The notes below the pieces were generated by a model that worked only from the letters and a program-made list of their open reading frames with translations, was not told the origin of the DNA and did not search any database. Made by a program: the position numbers and the translations under genes. A stretch of DNA of 64,000 nt from PNNG01 sp046291695 (GTDB taxonomy: Bacteria > Bacteroidota > Bacteroidia > UBA7662): assembly GCA_046291695.1 (NCBI GenBank), contig JBKBSO010000001.1:226976-290975 (forward strand). The letters are read 5' to 3'. Shown one piece after another: positions 44,847 through 52,337 of this stretch. Within the stretch, counting starts at the first letter, position 1, and the number at the start of each line of letters is the position of its first letter.

Positions 44847-45134
44847 ATGCCAGTACTAGACGGTAAAAAAACGTACAAAGCCATGTGCTCAAAAGGATTT
44901 ACTGAAGTCGAAAAAGGCAGTAAGGACCATAAAAGAATTGAATTTTGGCATGATGGTAAGCTCACTAGGAGTCGCACTAAGTTCAGTCACAACAACCAAG
45001 ATTTGAATGATTCGCTTGTCGCAATGATGTCTAAGCAAGTAGGTCTTACTAAGAAACAGTTTTTTGAGTTTGCTGAATGCACGCTCAAACAAGCAGCTTA
45101 TGTTGAAATATTGCGGGAGCAGAATTTACTTTGA
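44847..45134 (+). CDS. HicA-like toxin
   Basis: A 95-residue protein. KGF...KGSKDHKRIEFWHDGK fits the HicA double-stranded-RNA-binding-like fold, where a His near residue 28 (the GSKDH position) would be catalytic. It is followed by KFSHNNQDLNDSLVAMMSKQVGL, the usual C-terminal helix pattern. A further 20-residue tail (FFEFAECTLKQAAYVEIL) is found in some HicA-like proteins. ATG 44847 is preferred to the TTG that overlaps the previous stop. HicA proteins cleave mRNA; this is inferred by similarity only. Confidence 0.62.
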   Translation: MPVLDGKKTYKAMCSKGFTEVEKGSKDHKRIEFWHDGKLTRSRTKFSHNNQDLNDSLVAMMSKQVGLTKKQFFEFAECTLKQAAYVEILREQNLL

Positions 45135-45360
45135 GCAATTGTTTAGGCCAACTAAAAGGGCGTAAACCGCAGCATCCGACTTTCATTACATTCTCAATTC
45201 CAATAGCCTTCTGATTGATGCTAATAGCAATCAATACTCAGATCACATGAATAAGTTATGTAGATAGCATTGTTTAGACCACACACTGAACTTATCTCCA
45301 TCGTGGTAATTTAGGATCGCATAGACGGGAATGCTTCTGCCCTTTTTAGATTTAATATCC

Positions 45361-45392
45361 TTGTGTAAAACACAGTATAAGTTGTGGACATC
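45361..45392 (+). repeat. 32-bp direct repeat, right copy
   Basis: Matches 41821-41852 except for one base (T for C in the middle: CAGTATAAG versus CAGTACAAG). A weaker resemblance occurs at 43833-43860, just before the HicB-like gene. The three sites lie 93, 24 and 38 bases before start codons, which favours a regulatory role, but the near-identity of the outer two also fits flanking repeats of an inserted block. Confidence 0.85.
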
Positions 45393-45430
45393 CGTTAATT
45401 GCTTTGAATGAACTTTAGAAAAAATCAATT

Positions 45431-46492
45431 ATGAATGTAACGTACTTTACTGGGGCTGGTGCAAGTGCACAGGCCATTCCAATTTGGAAATGGCAAGCCT
45501 ATAGCATGATAGATGCTCAAAAATTACTAAACAGAGATTATGGCCATCAAGGATTGAATATTCGATTGGAGCCATACAATGCAACAAGTTTTAAAACCGG
45601 TACGCCTGAACGAATTTTGCGCGACATTACCTGGTTTGGATATAAAGCTTTGGAATTCGGAACAATTGATACCTATGCCAAAAAGTTGTTTCTAAACGAA
45701 AATTGGGAGTTGCTCAGATATTTGAGAGCGGCAGTTTCCCTGCATCTCTCCTTGATTGAATGTACAGAAGATTATCCTCCATTTTCAGTTGACGCCAATT
45801 CAAATATTAAGACAGGCAGTATTGACAGTCGCTACATTTCTTTATTTGCCAAAATACTCGATTCTGAAAAGGGAAATGTTTATTTGAAGCATGACTACTC
45901 TTTTATTACATGGAATTATGATCTTCAACTTCAAAGAGCCATGAGAGAATTTTTTAGGTATGCTAGTGAAGAAGAACTTGGACCAATTATCCAAAAGGCT
46001 CTTTCTATGAAATTTAGTAATGGCAATAGAAAGGTAGAAGAACAACTCATCAACCTCAATGGTCATCATGGTGCATTCCTAAATTCCAACAAAAATCAAC
46101 TTCAGTTCTATATCGACCGGGCTAACCTCAAAGATAAAACTACTTCGAGTTTTCTAAATGAATTGTCTTTTGTTTCCCAAAGTTTATCTAGAGATCAAAT
46201 AGATTTTTCTTCATCAATCCGCTATGCATGGGAAAGAACTGCTGCTGAACAGCATCTGCAAAAAGCAAAGGATATAATATCAATGACTCACACACTTGTA
46301 ATAGTAGGATATTCCTTCCCTGTGTTTAACAGAACAATTGATCGTGAGCTATTAGATGTAAAAACACTACCACTAAAAGAAATAATCATTCAAGACCCAT
46401 TTCTTGATGTCAATTTCTTCAAAAATGAGTTCAAAATACCTAAACATATATCCGTGAATAAGCAGGATCCATCTCAATTCTATGTGGCCTAG
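45431..46492 (+). CDS. Stand-alone SIR2-like protein, putative defence NADase
   Basis: A 353-residue protein whose whole length fits the SIR2-like fold. YFTGAGAS at the N-terminus (G8-S12) is the NAD-binding loop, FITWNYD at 159-164 places N162 in the usual NYD motif, NLNGHHG at about 208-214 is in the lHG position, and VIVGYSFP at 290-297 is the final conserved strand. Proteins with this arrangement degrade NAD+ in several anti-phage systems (for example ThsA and the DSR proteins). No second effector or sensor domain is present. It could act with a neighbour or alone. Confidence 0.72.
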   Translation: MNVTYFTGAGASAQAIPIWKWQAYSMIDAQKLLNRDYGHQGLNIRLEPYNATSFKTGTPERILRDITWFGYKALEFGTIDTYAKKLFLNENWELLRYLRAAVSLHLSLIECTEDYPPFSVDANSNIKTGSIDSRYISLFAKILDSEKGNVYLKHDYSFITWNYDLQLQRAMREFFRYASEEELGPIIQKALSMKFSNGNRKVEEQLINLNGHHGAFLNSNKNQLQFYIDRANLKDKTTSSFLNELSFVSQSLSRDQIDFSSSIRYAWERTAAEQHLQKAKDIISMTHTLVIVGYSFPVFNRTIDRELLDVKTLPLKEIIIQDPFLDVNFFKNEFKIPKHISVNKQDPSQFYVA

Positions 46493-46551
46493 CTTACTTC
46501 ATCGCTGTAAATTCACTCAGTTTAATTTTCACAAGGGATTGCATAGTTTAG

Positions 46552-47319
46552 CTAACGACCCCAAATCCCATTCCCTTCCGTCAAAATCACTGGTTGGCAG
46601 TCGGTGATGACGATGGTGTGCTCGTGTTGGGCCATGTAGCCGCCTTTGTTGCCGAGCATGGTCCAGCCGTCGGCTTGCTCCACGGCGTAGGTGGAGTCGG
46701 TGGAGATGAAGGTTTCGATGGCCACTACCGCATGTTTTTTGAAGCGCCGCTGGTCGAAGCGGTTTTTGTAATTGAGCAGCTCGTCGGGTTGTTCGTGCAG
46801 ACTCCGGCCAATGCCGTGGCCCCCGAGGTTTTTAATGACTTTGTAACCGGTCTTTTTGGCTTCCAACTCTATGAGCCCGCCAATGTCGGCAATTTTCACC
46901 CCGCCTTTGATGTTGAAGATGGCCTTTTTGAGAATGTCTTTGGAAGCATCTACCAGCTTTTGGTGCCCAAATTTGTCTTCTCCGAGCACAAAGGAAGCGC
47001 CGTTGTCGGACCAAAAGCCATCCAACTCGGCCGACACATCGATGTTGATGAGCTCTCCTTCTTGCAAAACCCGCTTGGGCGAGGGTATGCCGTGACAAAA
47101 CTCCTTGCCCACGCTGATGCAGGTATATCCAGGGAATTTGTAGGTTTCGTAGGGGGCTGAACGCGCGCCATAGGATCGCAAAATGGCGGCACCATAGTCG
47201 TCGAGCTGCTTGGTAGTCATACCCGGTTGCGCATACTGAATCATTTCCCTTAAAGTGTAAGCAACTGCTTCGCTTACCTTTTTCATGCCGAGGAGCTCTG
47301 AGGTTTTGGTGATGGACAT
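46552..47319 (-). CDS. map: Methionine aminopeptidase, type I
   Basis: A 255-residue MetAP that removes the initiator Met from new proteins. The five metal ligands are visible: the two Asp in NIDVSAELDGFWSDNGASF, His in GGHGIGRSLHE, Glu in VAIETFIS and Glu in HEHTIVIT. Length is normal for a type I enzyme. A TTG two codons upstream is also open; ATG 47319 is preferred. The gene closes the accessory region and is AT-poorer than the cluster before it. Confidence 0.95.
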   Translation of the reverse strand: MSITKTSELLGMKKVSEAVAYTLREMIQYAQPGMTTKQLDDYGAAILRSYGARSAPYETYKFPGYTCISVGKEFCHGIPSPKRVLQEGELINIDVSAELDGFWSDNGASFVLGEDKFGHQKLVDASKDILKKAIFNIKGGVKIADIGGLIELEAKKTGYKVIKNLGGHGIGRSLHEQPDELLNYKNRFDQRRFKKHAVVAIETFISTDSTYAVEQADGWTMLGNKGGYMAQHEHTIVITDCQPVILTEGNGIWGR

Positions 47320-47754
47320 GTGCAATTTTATTGCTTTCTTTTAAAATAGACAAGCCTACAATGGAGAGCTAACTCCTGGTTAAGCTCAACGCCTGCCCTA
47401 TTGTGCAGCTAGGTTGTACTATACAAGCTTAAAAAACTTATACTGTTCATCCGCATCTTTGCAAGTAAGCCGAAGGCTTGTCTCTGCGACCTCAGGACAA
47501 GCTGCGTGAGCAGCGCAGTCCAAAAGGCTCCGATACCTCGCGGCCAGCCGAAGCTGCTAGTAGTACTGACAAAAAAAAGCCGTTTCAGGGCACATAGGTT
47601 CAAATAAACGATAACGGCTGCAAGAGACTAACAAAAGCCTCCCCGACCTCCTATGTTTGTCTCAATAAAAAAAATCATCGAATTTCATACCGTGAGGTAA
47701 GTGAAAAGAGGGTGAGCGTGCCGTCCTGTCCTAAGTAGTCATAAGACATACTGT
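47320..47754. other. Intergenic region, no gene recognised
   Basis: No convincing frame is present. It contains short dyads such as GCTGCG-TGA-GCAGC but no repeat, RNA or insertion element that I can identify. Confidence 0.4.
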
Positions 47755-47789
47755 CGCAGAGATATTACCTCCCCTTTTTTCTCTCTGCG
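47755..47789. other. Inverted repeat CGCAGAGA / TCTCTGCG
   Basis: An 8-bp perfect dyad around a 19-base pyrimidine-rich loop, about 90 bases before the toxin-antitoxin relic. It could be an RNA hairpin or an operator left from the old toxin-antitoxin promoter region. Confidence 0.4.
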
Positions 47790-47879
47790 GTGAGAAAAGA
47801 AACGCCGTTTCTGTACTTGCAATCATGCGGATAAACAGATAACTTAGCTTGTATTTTTATTTGTGCAATAAAAACAAAC

Positions 47880-48041
47880 ATGCTGGTTGCCAATTTTTCC
47901 GATTTTAGAGAAGACATCAAAAGTCACTTCAACCAGGTGGCAAAAAAACAGGAAACCCGCATCGACCTAGAACACCGCCTCATTTACCGCTACGAAGAAG
48001 GCGAAGTTCAAATGCTAAAGTGCTGGTTTTATTACGATTGA
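47880..48041 (+). pseudogene. YefM/YoeB toxin-antitoxin relic: antitoxin N-terminus fused to toxin C-terminus
   Basis: A 53-codon frame. Residues 1-24 (MLVANFSDFREDIKSHFNQV...) look like the N-terminus of Bacteroidota YefM-type antitoxins. Residues 27-53 (RIDLEHRLIYRYEEGEVQML...YYD) match the C-terminal strand and tail of YoeB toxins (the R-I-N-x-E-H-R-L-V-Y motif). The middle and end of the antitoxin and most of the toxin are missing, as if one in-frame deletion had joined the two genes. The product would lack the toxin catalytic site apart from its final residues. It may still fold or bind DNA, but is most likely inactive. Confidence 0.72.
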
Positions 48042-48096
48042 CCATTTACATCAATTTCCTGTTGATTTAAGCGAAATAGCCACCACCACCCACTTG

Positions 48097-48615
48097 CTAT
48101 TCCCCGTCCTTAGCCTCCCCTCGCCTTTTCACCAAAAAGCCGGCAATGCTGTCGTATTGGGTAAATATGGCCACGCCCAGCAGCACTTTTAAGCCGCTCT
48201 CCGCCCAATAATAATTATCATTGGCGCTGTAGCCCTGCCCATGAAGGTCGGCTTTAAAACCATAGTAGGTCTGGCTTAGAAATTCGGGTAGTTGGTGAAT
48301 CACCAGCGAGCCACCGATAATCAGCAGGCTGATTTTGACGATGTTCAGGCCTGTAAGTCCACCAAAATCGATGCGTTCTTCGTCGAAACCCTTTTCCAGG
48401 CGCAGTAAACGCACCAGGGCTTCGGCTTTAAATAATAGCAGTACAAAAAGCCCGACTTCCACGGCCAGTGCAAGCAATATCCAAATTAAGGTGTAGCCTT
48501 CGAAGCCAAACTGTGCCGTTGAAAACATGGTTGGAATTATAAAAAAAACTGATTTTGATACCCAGTAGAGCCCGAATATCTTAATCACCGCTACGAAAAA
48601 GTCTTTTTTGGTCAT
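48097..48615 (-). CDS. Multi-pass membrane protein, unknown function
   Basis: A 172-residue protein with four hydrophobic stretches (about residues 7-30, 42-63, 92-113 and 138-155). The polar parts include EKGFDEERIDFGG and an acidic C-terminal tail. No family was recognised. It is transcribed towards the toxin-antitoxin relic and stands alone. Confidence 0.68.
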   Translation of the reverse strand: MTKKDFFVAVIKIFGLYWVSKSVFFIIPTMFSTAQFGFEGYTLIWILLALAVEVGLFVLLLFKAEALVRLLRLEKGFDEERIDFGGLTGLNIVKISLLIIGGSLVIHQLPEFLSQTYYGFKADLHGQGYSANDNYYWAESGLKVLLGVAIFTQYDSIAGFLVKRRGEAKDGE

Positions 48616-48776
48616 TTCTCAATCGTTTTAAGTCGGTGGCAGCTGCTTGTTGCTTATGCCCAATCCAAAAGCAAGATAAGGCAGCAAAAGCAGAACTGAG
48701 CCTTTTGGTAGTGGCGAGGCTAATTGTACGACTATTAGCCTTCTTCCACCTAAACCAGCATACATTCCCATATTTT

Positions 48777-48929
48777 CTAAAAGCCAGTTTTATCGCTACT
48801 TACTCGCCTCAACTTTCCGCCCTTTTTAAGCGCTTTGATTTTTCGCCTTACCATACTCGAGCTCATCGGCAAACGCTCACTTATTTCGCCAGCCGTTATG
48901 GGGTGGTTGTGTTGGATTAACCATGACAT
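48777..48929 (-). pseudogene. Winged-helix (HTH) fragment, RecG/AlbA_2-regulator-like C-terminus
   Basis: A 50-codon minus-strand frame encodes ITAGEISERLPMSSSMVRRKI followed by LKKGGKLRRVSSDKTG. This matches the C-terminal helix-turn-helix of AlbA_2/ATPase-type transcriptional regulators, which end in a G-K-hydrophobic-x-R-V-G-S-D-K-x-G pattern. Nothing upstream in the frame continues the homology. It is best read as the remnant of a longer gene. Confidence 0.5.
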
Positions 48930-49093
48930 GTGTGATTTACAGTGGCAATTTCTTGGTTTGTCAGCAAATGCTTTCCGTTGATTAGTAGGTTTAATAGCAC
49001 CCGAATGGGAAACCTATCTGTCTTGAAAATCCAGCGTTATTAAAGCTCGTAGTTTAAACTTGGTAGTGGACGGAAATGCTTTGAAAATCGCCA

Positions 49094-49165
49094 AAAATAA
49101 AAAACGTCCCGGCTTGACCTCTCTGGGGAGCGCCGAAGCGGTCTTCCAACCTATACCGGGCCGTT
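49094..49165 (-). ncRNA. Candidate structured small RNA or terminator-like element
   Basis: On the minus strand, AACG-G-CCCGG (from 49165) pairs with CCGGG-A-CGTT (to 49103), giving 4+5 base pairs around a single G/A mismatch, and is followed by a T-rich run (49104-49094). Inside, GACC/GGTC and a CGC-TTCG-GCG hairpin can form. No protein gene overlaps. It could be a small RNA with its own terminator or an isolated terminator; no known family was identified. Confidence 0.4.
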
Positions 49166-49317
49166 CTTAGCGTGAATTTACAACAAAAAACCTTGGACAA
49201 GAACCTTCAAGTAACTTAATGGACAGCATGCCTTTATTGGTAACAAGGCAGCGCTACATCCAGCCTGCTCTTGAACTGCTGCCATGAATTCAGGAAAAAT
49301 CGTAATATTGCAACGGC

Positions 49318-49653
49318 GTGAAATTTATCCCTTTCATATTGCTCATTACCATTGGCTTACTGGACTTCAAACCGCTGGCCGATGCCTGCTTTTCGGTCTG
49401 GTCTACGGAATCGAGCTGCTGTGCTGAGCTTTGTATGCCGCAAACTGCAGATTCTGAAACCAGCCATAACGACTGTGAGGGAAAGTTGTGTAATCCGCTC
49501 CAAAGCTGTAGTAGCTGCGCCTGTGTGCTCAGCTATTTTCATCCCGATTTGGACCTGATGCCCGTGGCGCAAACGAAACCCGGCATCGCACATCGGCCAA
49601 GCGCCTTTTGTGCGATAGACTTCGATTTTTGGCAACCGCCGCAGCATGTTTAA
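49318..49653 (+). CDS. Small Cys-rich exported protein preceding a TonB-dependent receptor
   Basis: A 111-residue protein starting at GTG. The signal peptide covers about residues 1-22 (ending ADA). The mature part has eleven Cys, including CC, CSSCAC and spaced pairs, and several His and Asp. Such small Cys/His-rich proteins often accompany metal-responsive outer-membrane receptors in Bacteroidota, so metal binding is plausible. The receptor gene begins 172 bases downstream on the same strand. I do not recognise a named family with certainty. Confidence 0.65.
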   Translation: MKFIPFILLITIGLLDFKPLADACFSVWSTESSCCAELCMPQTADSETSHNDCEGKLCNPLQSCSSCACVLSYFHPDLDLMPVAQTKPGIAHRPSAFCAIDFDFWQPPQHV

Positions 49654-49825
49654 CATCTGGCCCGCTTCTTTTGGCCAAGAAGTTCATTACTGTTAAACAT
49701 ACAAAATACAAAGTTTGAAACCCCTTAGCTCTCCATTGCAAGCATGCGGTCTGCTTGAGCGCTGCTTGTTATTTCGCTCCAAAACAAATATCCGTCCAGT
49801 CCAGGTAGGGACGGCAGCTGTACAA

Positions 49826-52123
49826 ATGGCCATACCGGCCGTTAAAACGGGCGTTTCGTTCCCTTATGCAGCACGGATCCCCTGCTTGGTCTATGGCTTG
49901 TTGCTATTGTGTATGCCGCTAAGCGGCCTGGCGCAGCGGCTACAGGGCCGGGTGACTAATGCGAGCGGCGAAGCCCTGCAAGGCGCACACCTACTGTGGA
50001 TAGGCACGCAAGTCGGCACCACCACCGATAGCCTGGGCCAATTTGCACTAAGCACCTCAGGCATCCGCGAAAAAATCATCGTGATAAGCTATGTTGGTTA
50101 CCAAACCGATACCTTAAGCATAGGCAACAGTGCCTTTTTGCAAGTCAGCTTACAAAGGTCAACCGAGCTCCGTGAAGTTGAAATCGGCGGGCGGCGCGCG
50201 GGCATTCTGATATCAGATCAGAACCCCATCAAAACCGAGCAAATCACGCAAGCCGAGCTAAGTAAAGCTGCCTGCTGCGATTTGGCAGGCTGTTTTGAAA
50301 CCCAAAACACCGTGCAACCTCAAACCACCAATGTGGTGACCAATGCCAAAGAATTGCGCATTTTAGGACTTTCGGGGGTTTACAACCAGGTGCTCATCGA
50401 TGGATTCCCGATGATTCAAGGCTTGAGTTATACCTATGGCATCAGCAGTGTTCCCGGCAGTTTGGTCGAAAACATCTATGTGGCCAAGGGGGCCAACAGC
50501 GTACTCCAGGGCTTTGAAAGCATCAGCGGTCAAATTAACGTAGAGACCAAAGCGCCCGACGGCAACGAAAGGCTGTATCTGAACGCCTACATCAACAATT
50601 TCATGGAGCGGCATGTAAATGCCAACTACAGCTTTAAGCAAGGCAAGTGGCACAACCTCACCGCCCTGCACTTGGTACAACCGGCCAATAAAATTGATCG
50701 CGATAACGACAATTTCCTCGACCTGCCTTTGCTCACGCGCTACCTCCTCTCGAGCCGGTGGAAATACGGCGACGAAGCCGCCCAAGGCTGGAGCAGTCAG
50801 CTCGGTGTACGATACCTTAACGAAGGTCGTACCGGTGGACAAATACCCTTCGATGCGGTGAACGATGCCGGAAGCACCAGTGTGTACGGTCAGCGTGTGC
50901 TCATTAACCAACCCGAGTTTTGGTCGAAAACCGCCTTTCGCATGAGCAACGCGCAGCGCTTGGTGTTTTATGCCTCGGCATTTCACCAGCAGCAGGAATC
51001 GTGGTTTGGCACTGCCTCTTATAAAGCCAAACAAAACAACCTCTACGCCAATTTACAATACGAGTTAAGCTATGGAAAGCACGACCTCAAGAGCGGTATT
51101 AGTTATAGGCACCTGCAATTGGGCGAGCAAATAGCCTTCAGCGACACCTTTTTGCTGCGGTCCTACGATGGCCACTACCTACGCACCGAACATATCCCAG
51201 GCCTATTTGCCGAAAACAGCATGCGTTTTTTCAACAACAAGCTACAGTGGATCGCCGGCATCCGCCTCGATCACCACAACCAATTTGGCCCTCAATTTAC
51301 CCCCCGCACCCTGCTGAAATACGATCTAAACAAAAATACCATCCTACGTGCCAACCTGGGCACGGGCTGGCGTACGGTAAACCTCTTTAGCGAAAACATC
51401 GGCTTGTTGTCGAGTTCACGCAATATTTTATTCACCGAAGCCCTTTTGCCGGAACAGGCCATCAATAGCGGGCTGAACCTTACGCGCAAATTCGACTCAA
51501 AAAATGAGTCCTATAACGGTCATTTTAGTTTCGATTTTTATCACACACGCTTTAGCAACCAAATTTTTCCGGATTACGATACCGATCCGACTTTGGCCAT
51601 CGTACAAAACTTTACCGGTATCAGCATCAGCAATGGCTTTCAGGCCGAAGCTTATGTGATGTTGCTAAACCAATTTGAATTCAAAACGGGCTATAATTTT
51701 CTGGATGTGTATCGGGTAATTGACACGCAAAAACAATTGCTCCCCTTTAATCCAAGGCACAAATTGCTGGGTAGTTTCAGCTACAAACCTTTGAACAACC
51801 GTTTTCAAGCCGATATGAATGTGCATTGGTATGGCCGCCAGCGTTTACCCAATACCCAAGGCAATCCAGCGGAACACCAGCGACCTGATTTTTCGGAAAC
51901 ATTCACCATTATCAACCTGCAGTTCACCTACCACTTCAAGAAATTTGAAGTTTACCTGGGCTGCGAAAACATCTTTGACTTCCGCCAAATCCGCCCCATC
52001 ATCAGCTGGCAAGATCCATTCAGTCGGTATTTCGATACCTCTTCGGTTTGGGGTCCAACCCGTGGACGCGAGTTTTACCTAGGCGTTCGGTATCGTCTAA
52101 AAAAATCAGCGGTTGGCGCCTAA
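49826..52123 (+). CDS. TonB-dependent receptor with carboxypeptidase-like regulatory domain
   Basis: A 765-residue outer-membrane receptor. The signal peptide ends near residue 36 (GLAQ), and a carboxypeptidase-like domain follows (LQGRVTNASGEALQGAHL...). The plug has IKTEQITQAELSKAACCDLAGCFE and YTYGISSVPGSLVENI, and the C-terminal 22-strand barrel ends in an aromatic residue cluster (FYLGVRYRL). The frame is open to a TTG at 49715, but ATG 49826 is the start that leads directly into a signal peptide. The plug segment AACCDLAGCFE is found in receptors linked to metal import (possibly copper); with the Cys-rich neighbour this is a reasonable guess, not proof. Confidence 0.88.
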   Translation: MAIPAVKTGVSFPYAARIPCLVYGLLLLCMPLSGLAQRLQGRVTNASGEALQGAHLLWIGTQVGTTTDSLGQFALSTSGIREKIIVISYVGYQTDTLSIGNSAFLQVSLQRSTELREVEIGGRRAGILISDQNPIKTEQITQAELSKAACCDLAGCFETQNTVQPQTTNVVTNAKELRILGLSGVYNQVLIDGFPMIQGLSYTYGISSVPGSLVENIYVAKGANSVLQGFESISGQINVETKAPDGNERLYLNAYINNFMERHVNANYSFKQGKWHNLTALHLVQPANKIDRDNDNFLDLPLLTRYLLSSRWKYGDEAAQGWSSQLGVRYLNEGRTGGQIPFDAVNDAGSTSVYGQRVLINQPEFWSKTAFRMSNAQRLVFYASAFHQQQESWFGTASYKAKQNNLYANLQYELSYGKHDLKSGISYRHLQLGEQIAFSDTFLLRSYDGHYLRTEHIPGLFAENSMRFFNNKLQWIAGIRLDHHNQFGPQFTPRTLLKYDLNKNTILRANLGTGWRTVNLFSENIGLLSSSRNILFTEALLPEQAINSGLNLTRKFDSKNESYNGHFSFDFYHTRFSNQIFPDYDTDPTLAIVQNFTGISISNGFQAEAYVMLLNQFEFKTGYNFLDVYRVIDTQKQLLPFNPRHKLLGSFSYKPLNNRFQADMNVHWYGRQRLPNTQGNPAEHQRPDFSETFTIINLQFTYHFKKFEVYLGCENIFDFRQIRPIISWQDPFSRYFDTSSVWGPTRGREFYLGVRYRLKKSAVGA

Positions 52124-52337
52124 TTTATAAATAGGTCCTAGGAAAGTAGGTATCAACTCGGCTCAGCAGCGGTTTTTGCCCCATGATGCGCTGAGGCATG
52201 CATGCTAATGTGTTGCCATAGCCTGCATGGTTGAACTCTTTGGGGCTGGCAAAAATTGCGTGGGTGCGAAGTTAGCCTGCCGTGGAACTTGCGTTCGCCC
52301 TGCATGAGTGCCCATTATGCCCCACCTTACTGTCCTA

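Noticed and set aside
45243..45428. A 61-codon minus-strand frame partly shared (DVHNLYCVLHK) with the region at 41821
   Set aside because: The shared peptide only reflects the duplicated 32-bp DNA; the frames diverge at once outside it and no family is recognised.
46594..47160. A 188-codon plus-strand open frame
   Set aside because: Antisense to methionine aminopeptidase and composed of the Gly/Val-rich shadow typical of such frames.
50363..51034. A 223-codon minus-strand open frame
   Set aside because: Antisense to the TonB-dependent receptor with no domain or signal; a shadow of the receptor codon pattern.
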